Shown piece after piece: positions 56,140 to 64,000 of a stretch of 64,000 bases of DNA. Numbering within the stretch: the first letter of the stretch is position 1; every line of letters starts with the position of its first letter. The stretch spans positions 1 through 64,000 of the forward strand of contig MHBQ01000132.1 in assembly GCA_001803315.1 (NCBI GenBank), given 5' to 3'. The stretch is from Lentisphaerae bacterium RIFOXYC12_FULL_60_16. GTDB taxonomy: Bacteria > Verrucomicrobiota > Kiritimatiellia > UBA8416 > YA12-FULL-60-10. The notes beneath the pieces are model-generated. The model did not search any database, was not told the DNA's origin, and saw nothing but the letters and a program-made list of their open reading frames with translations. The position numbers and the translations under genes are program-made.

Positions 56140-57228
56140 ATGAAAACCATCGGTAGATACCTTATCCGGAATTACCTTTTTACGTTTGCAATGACCCTGA
56201 TGATCCTGACATTCATCATGTCCTTGGGCGTCATATTCAAGATAACCGATGTTCTCGCCAAGGGGGGATCCGTCAGCCTGATCGGTCACATCTTTCTGAT
56301 GACCATGCCGCCAGCACTTGCCTTTTCCATTCCGATCAGTGCCTTGGTCGCCAGTTTACTGGTTTTCGGGCGACTTTCCGCGGATGGGGAGATTACCGCC
56401 ATGCGGGCATGCGGAATCAGCCTCGTACAGATCCTCCGCTACCCGTTCATGTTGTCGGTCGTGTTTACCCTGGTTTGTCTGTTTATCAATAACGAACTGG
56501 CTCCTCGCGGACATTTTGCCAGCCGATCTGCTTCAGCGGCCGCCGGGGTTGGAACATCCCTGGACCTGATCGAGGAAGGACGGTTCCAGGAATTCGAAGG
56601 ATTCAAGCTTTATGTCGGCGAAAAACGCGGTGACCAGCTATACAATTTGCGGATTACCGATTACCGGCAACCGGATTTCGTCCGCGAAATCCGCGCTGAA
56701 TCTGCACAGCTCGTCACCGAGGGTGATGACCTCATCATCGAGCTGAAGGATGGACGGATCGATCCGTTTGAACGCAACCAGCCGGGGTCCGGATTTTTCA
56801 GCCGCCTGCCCATACGCATCACCGATGCGTTCCGGAAACGGACCTACACCAAGCAACGTAAGGACATGACCTTCCAAGACTTGCGCGATGGAATCGCCGC
56901 CAACACCGTTTCCGAAAAACATCCGGACGCATCAACTGCCGCTACAACACGAATGTCGTTGCAGGTTGAAATGCAGAAACGCATCGCCCTTTCGGTGTCT
57001 TGTATGGTGTTCGTTATGCTGGGTGTTCCGCTCGGCATTCGCTCACATCGGCGCGAATCATCGATCGGCATAGCGATCAGCCTACTGGTGGTGATAGGGT
57101 TCTACCTGTCGCTCATCCTGACGGAAAGCCTCCGTGTCTATCCGTCGATCCGACCAGATTTGATTATGTGGGTTCCGATTCTGGCATCGATCCTACTAAG
57201 CCGCCATCTGATCCGTCGTAACAATTGA
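56140..57228 (+). CDS. LptF/LptG-family permease
   Basis: IGRYLIRNYLFTFAMTLMILTFIMSLGVIFKITDVLAKG; C-terminal TM bundle with LGVPLGIRSHRRESSIGIAISLLV. Confidence 0.85.
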   Translation: MKTIGRYLIRNYLFTFAMTLMILTFIMSLGVIFKITDVLAKGGSVSLIGHIFLMTMPPALAFSIPISALVASLLVFGRLSADGEITAMRACGISLVQILRYPFMLSVVFTLVCLFINNELAPRGHFASRSASAAAGVGTSLDLIEEGRFQEFEGFKLYVGEKRGDQLYNLRITDYRQPDFVREIRAESAQLVTEGDDLIIELKDGRIDPFERNQPGSGFFSRLPIRITDAFRKRTYTKQRKDMTFQDLRDGIAANTVSEKHPDASTAATTRMSLQVEMQKRIALSVSCMVFVMLGVPLGIRSHRRESSIGIAISLLVVIGFYLSLILTESLRVYPSIRPDLIMWVPILASILLSRHLIRRNN

Positions 57229-57288
57229 CAACCCGAGACAAACCCACCTCCTCGATTGAATCAGAACCTATCCATGGTCTCCGGCCAA

Positions 57289-57918
57289 TCAATAAACAGT
57301 ATAATAGTTTGCCACAAAACCATACTCCTGAAAGCTTTCCAGCAGCTCAAGGATACCCAGGAACCAGATAAACCAAAGGGCGCTGAAAACGTGTTTCAAG
57401 AACACACGTGGGTTTACCTCATAGGTGGCGGGTTCGACCAATATTGACCAACGGGGGAGAAAACCAGGCGTACGTTGTTTGTACCGTAAGTAGGCATCCC
57501 CATACTGCCCGATCAACAGGGATTCTTCGATTCGAAGAATTGAAGGGTAATACAGCAACCCGAATATCAGGAAGAGTATCGGAATGGTAACTGTTTCAGT
57601 TGCCAACCCGACACCGAGCGCGCCGACAAAACTGAAAAAATAGAGCGGATGTCGGCTGACCGAATAGGGCCCAACCGTAACCAGTTCCGTCGTCTTACGG
57701 CCGGCAATATACAGTGAACACCAAAGTCGTCCCAGCGTCCCTATTGCAACCAGAATAACGCCAATGAAATACAACATGTCGGTCACAAGCCCAACGGTTC
57801 CTCGTTTGGCCAAAATAAGCGCCAGCAACAAAACGAAACCCAGCAGCTTGGTAAACCCAATCCGGTATTTTCGGAATCGATTGTTCCGATATTGTGTTCT
57901 GGATGATTCAGGCGTCAT
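57289..57918 (-). CDS. isoprenylcysteine/phospholipid methyltransferase-like integral membrane protein
   Basis: VGPYSVSRHPLYFFSFVGALGVGLA ... RYKQRTPGFLPRW. Confidence 0.75.
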   Translation of the reverse strand: MTPESSRTQYRNNRFRKYRIGFTKLLGFVLLLALILAKRGTVGLVTDMLYFIGVILVAIGTLGRLWCSLYIAGRKTTELVTVGPYSVSRHPLYFFSFVGALGVGLATETVTIPILFLIFGLLYYPSILRIEESLLIGQYGDAYLRYKQRTPGFLPRWSILVEPATYEVNPRVFLKHVFSALWFIWFLGILELLESFQEYGFVANYYTVY

Positions 57919-57937
57919 TGATTACACATCCTTGATC

Positions 57938-58753
57938 TTAAAATATTTCGTATTTATAGAAAAACCGGAGACGGAGTCCAAAATAAAAACGCTTGAGATT
58001 ACGCATCAATAATGGGACGCCTGACCGAGGTAGGATTCCCATCATTTTATGCGATTCCTTCTTCCCCAACCCATAACCAATCAGTCCGGCACGGACAACT
58101 TCGGTTCCCCATATCCGGTAGACATAACCGGAGAGTTGCCGGAGGTCATCCCATGCCATCGCTGTGCCGGCGATACTGCCGGGAAAGATCATGGCATATG
58201 GGGTATCGATAATGTGATAGTCGCTTACACCATCGGCATCGATACCGCGAACAATATTTCGGAGATCCAATCGACCGTGATAAAATCCTGTTTCATGCAT
58301 GTGTCGAACCATGACATAAAGCACGCCGATATCGATCGCGTTTTGATGCCCTGACGATACCAATTCCGTCAGGGCGGTTGCCTGCTGAATTTCACGCATG
58401 CAAAGAATTTCGTATCGACCATGTTCAGGGTCGTGCCCACGAGTCCAGAAAAATGGAACGCTGCACCGTATGCCATGCCGTACCAAATGAGACAGGGCCT
58501 GATACTCGCGTTCAACCCTGAATTGAAAGCATCCTTCTCTTATCCAACCGATACAACCCCTATTCCGGTACATTTTGTAGACGACAGGAGAACCATCGCC
58601 TTCGCGACGCCCTTTCCAGATAAGAGTATTCGGTTCTACTTTCAGGAAGATGCCGACCGAGCTTTCATTTCGGGAACCAATTGCCAAGCCGACAAGAGTC
58701 GGAAGATCGAATTCCCCGCTACAATAACCGGCACGGGAGCGCTCAACATTCAT
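57938..58753 (-). CDS. lipopolysaccharide (Kdo/WaaP-like) kinase family protein
   Basis: VVYKMYRNRG, REYQALSHLVRHGI, HETGFYHGRLDLRNIV. Confidence 0.7.
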   Translation of the reverse strand: MNVERSRAGYCSGEFDLPTLVGLAIGSRNESSVGIFLKVEPNTLIWKGRREGDGSPVVYKMYRNRGCIGWIREGCFQFRVEREYQALSHLVRHGIRCSVPFFWTRGHDPEHGRYEILCMREIQQATALTELVSSGHQNAIDIGVLYVMVRHMHETGFYHGRLDLRNIVRGIDADGVSDYHIIDTPYAMIFPGSIAGTAMAWDDLRQLSGYVYRIWGTEVVRAGLIGYGLGKKESHKMMGILPRSGVPLLMRNLKRFYFGLRLRFFYKYEIF

Positions 58754-59610
58754 ACCCGAGCACCGGATTTTACCATCAAGGCATAACGGTGCCCGGAGGA
58801 GAAGGGCGCCAGATACGGCGCATCAATTAACGTAGCGCCATGTTGCGCGGCTAGATCTTTAATTTCCTGACGTTTCATGGTCATTTTCGGTAGCTGATGA
58901 TCGAAAGGCTGGCGAATCCGCCGAAGATAATTTTTCACCGAGTGGTAGTCAAAGAATGTCATCAGAACAAATTTTTTCGAAACGCGCAGTAGTTCAATAA
59001 TCAAGGCATCCCGCTCATGCTTCGTTGGCAGGTGATGGCACAACCGGCAGCAGATTGCAGCATCGATACTATTGTCATGAAACGGCAGGCAAAAAGCCGA
59101 CGCCGTCATCCAGATTTGAGGCACCGATATCCGACTGTTATTTTTACCATATTCAACCTGTCCACGGGCGATATCAGCTTCAATCAACAGATCGGTGAAC
59201 GGAGCGATCTGCATGCTCAATCGACCGCCTCCGGAAGGAACATCCAGAACCACCTGGGTGTGTCCCTGTCCAGCAAGAAGACGGCGAAGGATGTGGAATT
59301 CCCTTCGCGTGCTCATTCGCTTAAAAAATTTTTGTTTATACTCCGCGTTATATTGTGCTGCTTCTCGGAGATCCTGGTACTGCTGTTGATAGGGATCACT
59401 GGTATTCCCATCGACTCCCGAAAAAACCTGACGCCCCACATCGGGAATCCCCATTCGTGCCATAAGCGGTATGCCGTTTTGAATCGGATAACGCGCGCCA
59501 CACCCGGAACAGGATATATACCCATCCCCAAGATTCAGGGGTTTTAAGCAGGACGGACAGGCAAGCAGATTTTCTATGCGCGTTAAGGTGTTATCGGCAG
59601 GATTCGTCAT
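58750..59610 (-). CDS. class I SAM-dependent methyltransferase with N-terminal Trm112-like zinc ribbon
   Basis: CPSCLKPLNLGDGYISCSGCGARYPI; VVLDVPSGGGRLSMQIA; ATGA overlaps both neighbours. Confidence 0.85.
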   Translation of the reverse strand: MTNPADNTLTRIENLLACPSCLKPLNLGDGYISCSGCGARYPIQNGIPLMARMGIPDVGRQVFSGVDGNTSDPYQQQYQDLREAAQYNAEYKQKFFKRMSTRREFHILRRLLAGQGHTQVVLDVPSGGGRLSMQIAPFTDLLIEADIARGQVEYGKNNSRISVPQIWMTASAFCLPFHDNSIDAAICCRLCHHLPTKHERDALIIELLRVSKKFVLMTFFDYHSVKNYLRRIRQPFDHQLPKMTMKRQEIKDLAAQHGATLIDAPYLAPFSSGHRYALMVKSGARV

Positions 59611-61808
59611 TGGTCTCTCCTTATTTCACAATACACGGGATTACCATCCAGTTCCAGATCCCGCCCTATCATCGGCAGGCGTTGCCCGAACATGGTGCGA
59701 ATTTCCTGACAATCGAAAGGCAGACGGTGACGTATGCGTCCTGCAGCCGACCAGGCCAGGCAAACCGGCGAACCATCCGGCCGTTCAAACCACAACAGCC
59801 ATACCCCCGTCGGAGCCTGAATCCGGCTGACGAACATGGCCTGACCCAGGATGTCCAGCAGGACACATAATGCCGCATAGGAGGGTCGAACCCGCCAGGG
59901 ATCCGTACGGTCATCAACCAGTCCATACCCATGGGCGGTCAGACGCCACCAGTATACCCGGTCCACCATTCCCGACGCCAACGCGAGCGCATGGTAGCGC
60001 AGCAAATATGCCGCGGCGGTATCCTCGTCGACCGATGGCTGGTTCACGTGGGGACCGGGCGATTCGTACGGCGCACCCACCGGGGAATACACCCCGGTTC
60101 CAGCGAGCGGCCAGTTGAATTCCGAAAGAATCAGTCCCTCATCACAGATACCCGATACACGCCCCACCGCTCGCATCAGGGCACATTTGTCGATCAGGTC
60201 AAATCCTGCCTGCCGGTTTTCCGGTGCACCACGCCGGTCGACATACAGGTGGGCGGAACAGGCCGCCAACCGGAGACGGCTTTTCCGGACCGCACGCAGG
60301 GCCGCCAGCGCCGAAACCGGATCAAAGTCAATGACGGCAGGCCCCATGACCCGGACCGCGGGGTAATGCGCCAGCAGTGACCGCGCGGACTCGACCAGTC
60401 GCTGGTATTCCCCGTATTCCCAGATCCCCCATTTGACCCGGTTGATTGCATGACCAAGTTCCACCCATTCGATTCGCGGCGCATTGGCCGACAACACCTG
60501 TTCAACAAATTCCTTCCAGCAGGCGGGATCGCGTACCCCCCTCCGGTCCTGCACGAATGCGATGGTGACGGGATGCCCCCGTTCATGCAACATCCTGACA
60601 GCCTCGGTACGCCGTACAATCCCGGTCACTCCCTCATGCCGGTAAAAGCGCACCATGATCGGAATGGCCCCCAGGGGCCGCAGAAGGGAAAATTGCCGGT
60701 CCAGGTTCCCGGACATTGGTTCAACACACAAGGCAATGCGCGATTCCAACGGAACCGGCAGGTTAAAACATTGCGCACGCAGGGCGCGATAGGCCCTCCA
60801 GAGGGGAAACGCAGCCTTTACCCCCGCCGCGACCAGTTGAACCGCACGTGCTGCCGGATAGAGACGCCGGCGATCCTCGGGACGCAGGGTGATCACCGGC
60901 TGTCCGGACCGTTCGTCCCATATCCAGATATCCCGTGGTTCCGGATAGACCCGTCGCCCCGCCCGTTCCTGTGCGCGTGCCCGTTCCCGTAACGGATGCC
61001 GCCAGCTTCGGGTGCGATCATGCCGGCGATACCGACGACGATGCCGGCGCTCGGCACGATCAAACGCTTCAGGCGGACGGATGCCAGCCCAATACATATC
61101 CTTGAAAATCCGCAGGAAATCGGATGGCAGGGAGAGGCGTGAAATATCCCTCCCGCGATCTTCCAGGGACAAGGTTCCACGGCAGTTTGCCCGGCTCAGG
61201 TCGATAAACGACACCGCCGACCAGTTTCCCGGTCCATCACGTTTCAGGAGAATGTTCTGGTTGCCAAGATCCCCATGCTGGATTCCCGCCTCATGCAACT
61301 TGCGCACCGCATCGGCCGTCACCTGAAGCAGCGTCATCAACTTTGTGCAATCCGGATCGTCATGGTACAACGCAACCAATTGCTCCGTCAGGCTGACCCA
61401 CCCGTCCAGGCAGGTTGCCAGGTAACAACCAGCCCCGCGGTGACGATTCACACCATGTTCCAGACAGGCAATCGGTTCCGGGGTTCCGACACCATGCCGG
61501 CGCAAATGTTCCGCTACCTGAAAACACCGCAAGGCGCGGGAACCAAGCCGGTTGCCCCACAGACGCGTGAAGGCGTTTCCCGCTGAAAACCTTTTTACCC
61601 AGGCATCAAGCGGACCAAGCGTCGAACCCAGGGTCACGCGCATGGCGCCCGGTTGAAGCATGGCCGGAGCGTTGAGGGCATCATCATGCAGACGGGCATC
61701 CAGGTCCACGAGCGCCTGCATGAAAACCGGATCGTCCCGCAAACGCACGGCAACCTGCGCCCGGCAGACACCCCGGTGAATCCAACGTTCCTGGTTTGTT
61801 TCGGACAT
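59607..61808 (-). CDS. WaaP/InaA-like kinase fused to TIM-barrel glycosidase-like domain
   Basis: N-terminal AGIQHGDLGNQNILLKRD kinase catalytic loop and FIDLSRANC; C-terminal half with ILSEFNWPLAGTGVYSP and YWWRLTAHGYGLVD. Confidence 0.75.
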   Translation of the reverse strand: MSETNQERWIHRGVCRAQVAVRLRDDPVFMQALVDLDARLHDDALNAPAMLQPGAMRVTLGSTLGPLDAWVKRFSAGNAFTRLWGNRLGSRALRCFQVAEHLRRHGVGTPEPIACLEHGVNRHRGAGCYLATCLDGWVSLTEQLVALYHDDPDCTKLMTLLQVTADAVRKLHEAGIQHGDLGNQNILLKRDGPGNWSAVSFIDLSRANCRGTLSLEDRGRDISRLSLPSDFLRIFKDMYWAGIRPPEAFDRAERRHRRRYRRHDRTRSWRHPLRERARAQERAGRRVYPEPRDIWIWDERSGQPVITLRPEDRRRLYPAARAVQLVAAGVKAAFPLWRAYRALRAQCFNLPVPLESRIALCVEPMSGNLDRQFSLLRPLGAIPIMVRFYRHEGVTGIVRRTEAVRMLHERGHPVTIAFVQDRRGVRDPACWKEFVEQVLSANAPRIEWVELGHAINRVKWGIWEYGEYQRLVESARSLLAHYPAVRVMGPAVIDFDPVSALAALRAVRKSRLRLAACSAHLYVDRRGAPENRQAGFDLIDKCALMRAVGRVSGICDEGLILSEFNWPLAGTGVYSPVGAPYESPGPHVNQPSVDEDTAAAYLLRYHALALASGMVDRVYWWRLTAHGYGLVDDRTDPWRVRPSYAALCVLLDILGQAMFVSRIQAPTGVWLLWFERPDGSPVCLAWSAAGRIRHRLPFDCQEIRTMFGQRLPMIGRDLELDGNPVYCEIRRDQ

Positions 61809-61810
61809 GA

Positions 61811-64000
61811 CTAGCGACCCTTCAAAACCACCGATTGTACCGCCGTCAGGCCACAATCCGGAACTTCAAACTCAAACTGATAAGGTCCCGGCAGATCGTT
61901 GATCGCAAAAGGGATGATTATCCGGACCGCTCCCCGGTGCATCAGCCATTGTCCGGTGTAATCCAAGTTTCGGGTTCCATCGGGATTCGTCACATTGACC
62001 TGCAGGGTAAACGGCGCTTCAACGGTCTTTTTTCCATCGGAAACCTGACATTTCAGGGTCAGGGATCGCCCGGCCCTTGCATGGTCGGATGCCTGCACCA
62101 CCAAACGATCCGGTTTCGACGGATAAAACGCCAGCAGGGTCCCCTGCCATATCCCGGTGGTCGCATCCACCCGAAGCCGGCCTGAATCCGGATCCGTCCT
62201 TGAAAGCAACGGTTTACCCTTGAACACATCAAATACCATCGACGGACCAACCGCGACATCCAGCCGTGCGGTTTGCACGTCATGCATCCAACCGGCCCCC
62301 ACCGGCAGCGGATGTGGATCGCGCCGCTCCTGTCCGGATTCCGGTATGACCGCCGCATCCTGTTCCCGGGTCATGAGATTCACCACCCATAAATAATCGA
62401 CGCCATCCAACCGACAATGCCGGAGAAACCAATGCGGGTCATCCGCTTGCGCCCAACCCGGCACGTGGGGATCAACGGCATTCCGGATTGATCGAATCTG
62501 ATCCCGGTTACCGTAACCCGCGTTTCGATTTCCCGTTCCCAGTGAAAGATCAAGCCGTACGGCGCCGGGGATTTGCACCCGGGTATCCCGGTCGACGCAC
62601 ACGATGCCACCCCGCGATTGAAATTGCCCGAGGGCTTGGAAACTGGACGCCGTGAGCCAGTCGATCCCGGCCAGCAACACGGTCCGATACCGGCTAGTGG
62701 CTAATTCCTCCGGCGTGGCCGGCTCCACATCCCGATGCGCCATACGCAGGTTTGCATAGGCATATTGCGTATCGACCGGGAAATCCGTATTGAAACAGGC
62801 TTGTTCAAAAGGCATCAGGATGGCCGTCGGGCAGTCCGCCGCTTCCAGGGACACCAATAAGGGCCCATGGCGGTTAAGCACCGGCAATACGCGCTCGAAC
62901 GCCTCGAATGCACCCGGCGTGGTGCGTTCGTAGATAAAATACATCAACCCCCGCTGCAAGGCCGCCAGGTAGAGGTACAGGTTCTGGATGTGGGTCAGTG
63001 CCCGTGGATCCATGGTTTCCGGCATCAGCCATTGCGGCAGATCCCGATTCCCCATACGCCCCAGTTCATACCACCAAACCTGGGACAGGGCCGGATATCG
63101 GTAGAAATTATAATTGTAACAGCACAGCACATTGAATCCATGCGCACCGAAATTATAGGGTGGCCATTGCCCCGTCAGCACATCCACATAGGGGAGAAAA
63201 CCCATGACATTTTCGCGTCCCCCGCCGCATAACGGCATGGCAGCGCCCCGCCCGTGGGTTGCCTGGAGCACCACATCCGTTATGCGGCGGTTATACCGCC
63301 CCAGCACATCGCGGCACAGAAATCGCAACCAGCACACCCACGGATCGTCATCCGCAATCACTCCCGGTTCGCGATGAATGGCAACCGGAAATGGTTCCGC
63401 AAGGGCCTCCGGAGGACGCGGAACTTCCCGTCCGGTCTGCTCCGTAAACCGGCGCACATTTTCCGGATGGTAATCCAGTCCCGTCCACATGAAATAATCA
63501 TCACTGGTCGACACCATCGGCCAGTAGGCGGGATGCAACGCGAGGCTGCCAACGGTCCGGCCGATGGAAGCGGCCATGGCATCCTGCCAGTTCGTGTTGG
63601 CAAGGCTCCACCGGGGACGCTGTTGATCCGCCCCATACACCCGCCCATCCGCCATCAGCCGGTTCCCGGTTTCAAGGGTTTTCCCATCCGCCCCGCGGGC
63701 CTGACCATGCGTGATACTCACGCACCGGATTCCCTGCCACAGGCATTCGTCCAGCAGGGCGGGATAAACCGCCATAACCTGCATCACATTGAACCCGCGA
63801 TCCCGGTACTCGGACACCCTGACTTCGGTCTGCTGTTTTCGGTAGGCGTTTTCCCACCACATGCCGATCGCCAGGGAATCCGGTAACGGAGGCGAGGCCA
63901 CCCGGATCGTCCAACTGGTGGCAAGGGTCTGGTCCGGGAACGTCCCCTCCAGGGTCAACTGGTAGGAATCGCGCCGGAGCGCCGGAACGGGAATCTCCGC
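61811..64000 (-). CDS. large glycoside-hydrolase-like protein, N-terminus truncated by the window edge
   Basis: ORF stays open from 61811 to 64000 (..AEIPVPALRRDSYQLTLEGTFPD..); mixed barrel and beta-rich C-terminal regions. Confidence 0.7.
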   Translation of the reverse strand, partial: AEIPVPALRRDSYQLTLEGTFPDQTLATSWTIRVASPPLPDSLAIGMWWENAYRKQQTEVRVSEYRDRGFNVMQVMAVYPALLDECLWQGIRCVSITHGQARGADGKTLETGNRLMADGRVYGADQQRPRWSLANTNWQDAMAASIGRTVGSLALHPAYWPMVSTSDDYFMWTGLDYHPENVRRFTEQTGREVPRPPEALAEPFPVAIHREPGVIADDDPWVCWLRFLCRDVLGRYNRRITDVVLQATHGRGAAMPLCGGGRENVMGFLPYVDVLTGQWPPYNFGAHGFNVLCCYNYNFYRYPALSQVWWYELGRMGNRDLPQWLMPETMDPRALTHIQNLYLYLAALQRGLMYFIYERTTPGAFEAFERVLPVLNRHGPLLVSLEAADCPTAILMPFEQACFNTDFPVDTQYAYANLRMAHRDVEPATPEELATSRYRTVLLAGIDWLTASSFQALGQFQSRGGIVCVDRDTRVQIPGAVRLDLSLGTGNRNAGYGNRDQIRSIRNAVDPHVPGWAQADDPHWFLRHCRLDGVDYLWVVNLMTREQDAAVIPESGQERRDPHPLPVGAGWMHDVQTARLDVAVGPSMVFDVFKGKPLLSRTDPDSGRLRVDATTGIWQGTLLAFYPSKPDRLVVQASDHARAGRSLTLKCQVSDGKKTVEAPFTLQVNVTNPDGTRNLDYTGQWLMHRGAVRIIIPFAINDLPGPYQFEFEVPDCGLTAVQSVVLKGR

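Overview
This is a gene-dense, moderately high-GC bacterial window. The taxonomic guess is the PVC superphylum, possibly Kiritimatiellota/Verrucomicrobiota. It rests on a giant secreted protein with a C-terminal 'TYQVQYS...FYRVVLKY'-type tail and TSP3/kelch/PEGA content, and it is inference only. Left third: a secreted lipoprotein, a 69-bp tandem repeat, and a 3953-aa subtilase with Ca-binding, kelch and PEGA-like modules. Next come a sigma-54 activator with a non-Fis C-terminus, an NfnAB pair and a MetF-like gene. Centre (about 21.0-41.6 kb): a hydrogen/redox island made of two convergent operons. The plus-strand operon is hoxFUYHW, a receiver protein and hypFCDEAB ([NiFe] group 3d-like hydrogenase plus maturation). 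The minus-strand operon is rex, hydC, hydB-gltD fusion, hydA, a receiver, a histidine kinase and a second receiver ([FeFe] HydABC-type hydrogenase plus signalling). The most interesting items are: (i) HydB (NuoF-like) fused to a complete GltD/NfnB-like FAD/NAD(P) module, implying an enzyme touching both NAD(H) and NADP(H); (ii) three Rex-operator-like palindromes placed before rex, hydC and hoxF, linking the two hydrogenases; (iii) three receiver-only response regulators and one kinase embedded in the hydrogenase operons. Right third: FHA/PEGA proteins, a housekeeping operon (secA, lnt, prfB with a programmed frameshift, yicC, gmk, coaC), ispD, an LptF/G permease and an envelope-sugar operon with a kinase/glycosidase-like fusion. 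A dispersed GC-rich hairpin repeat occurs in three intergenic spacers, all between divergent genes. No rRNA, tRNA, CRISPR or transposase was recognised.
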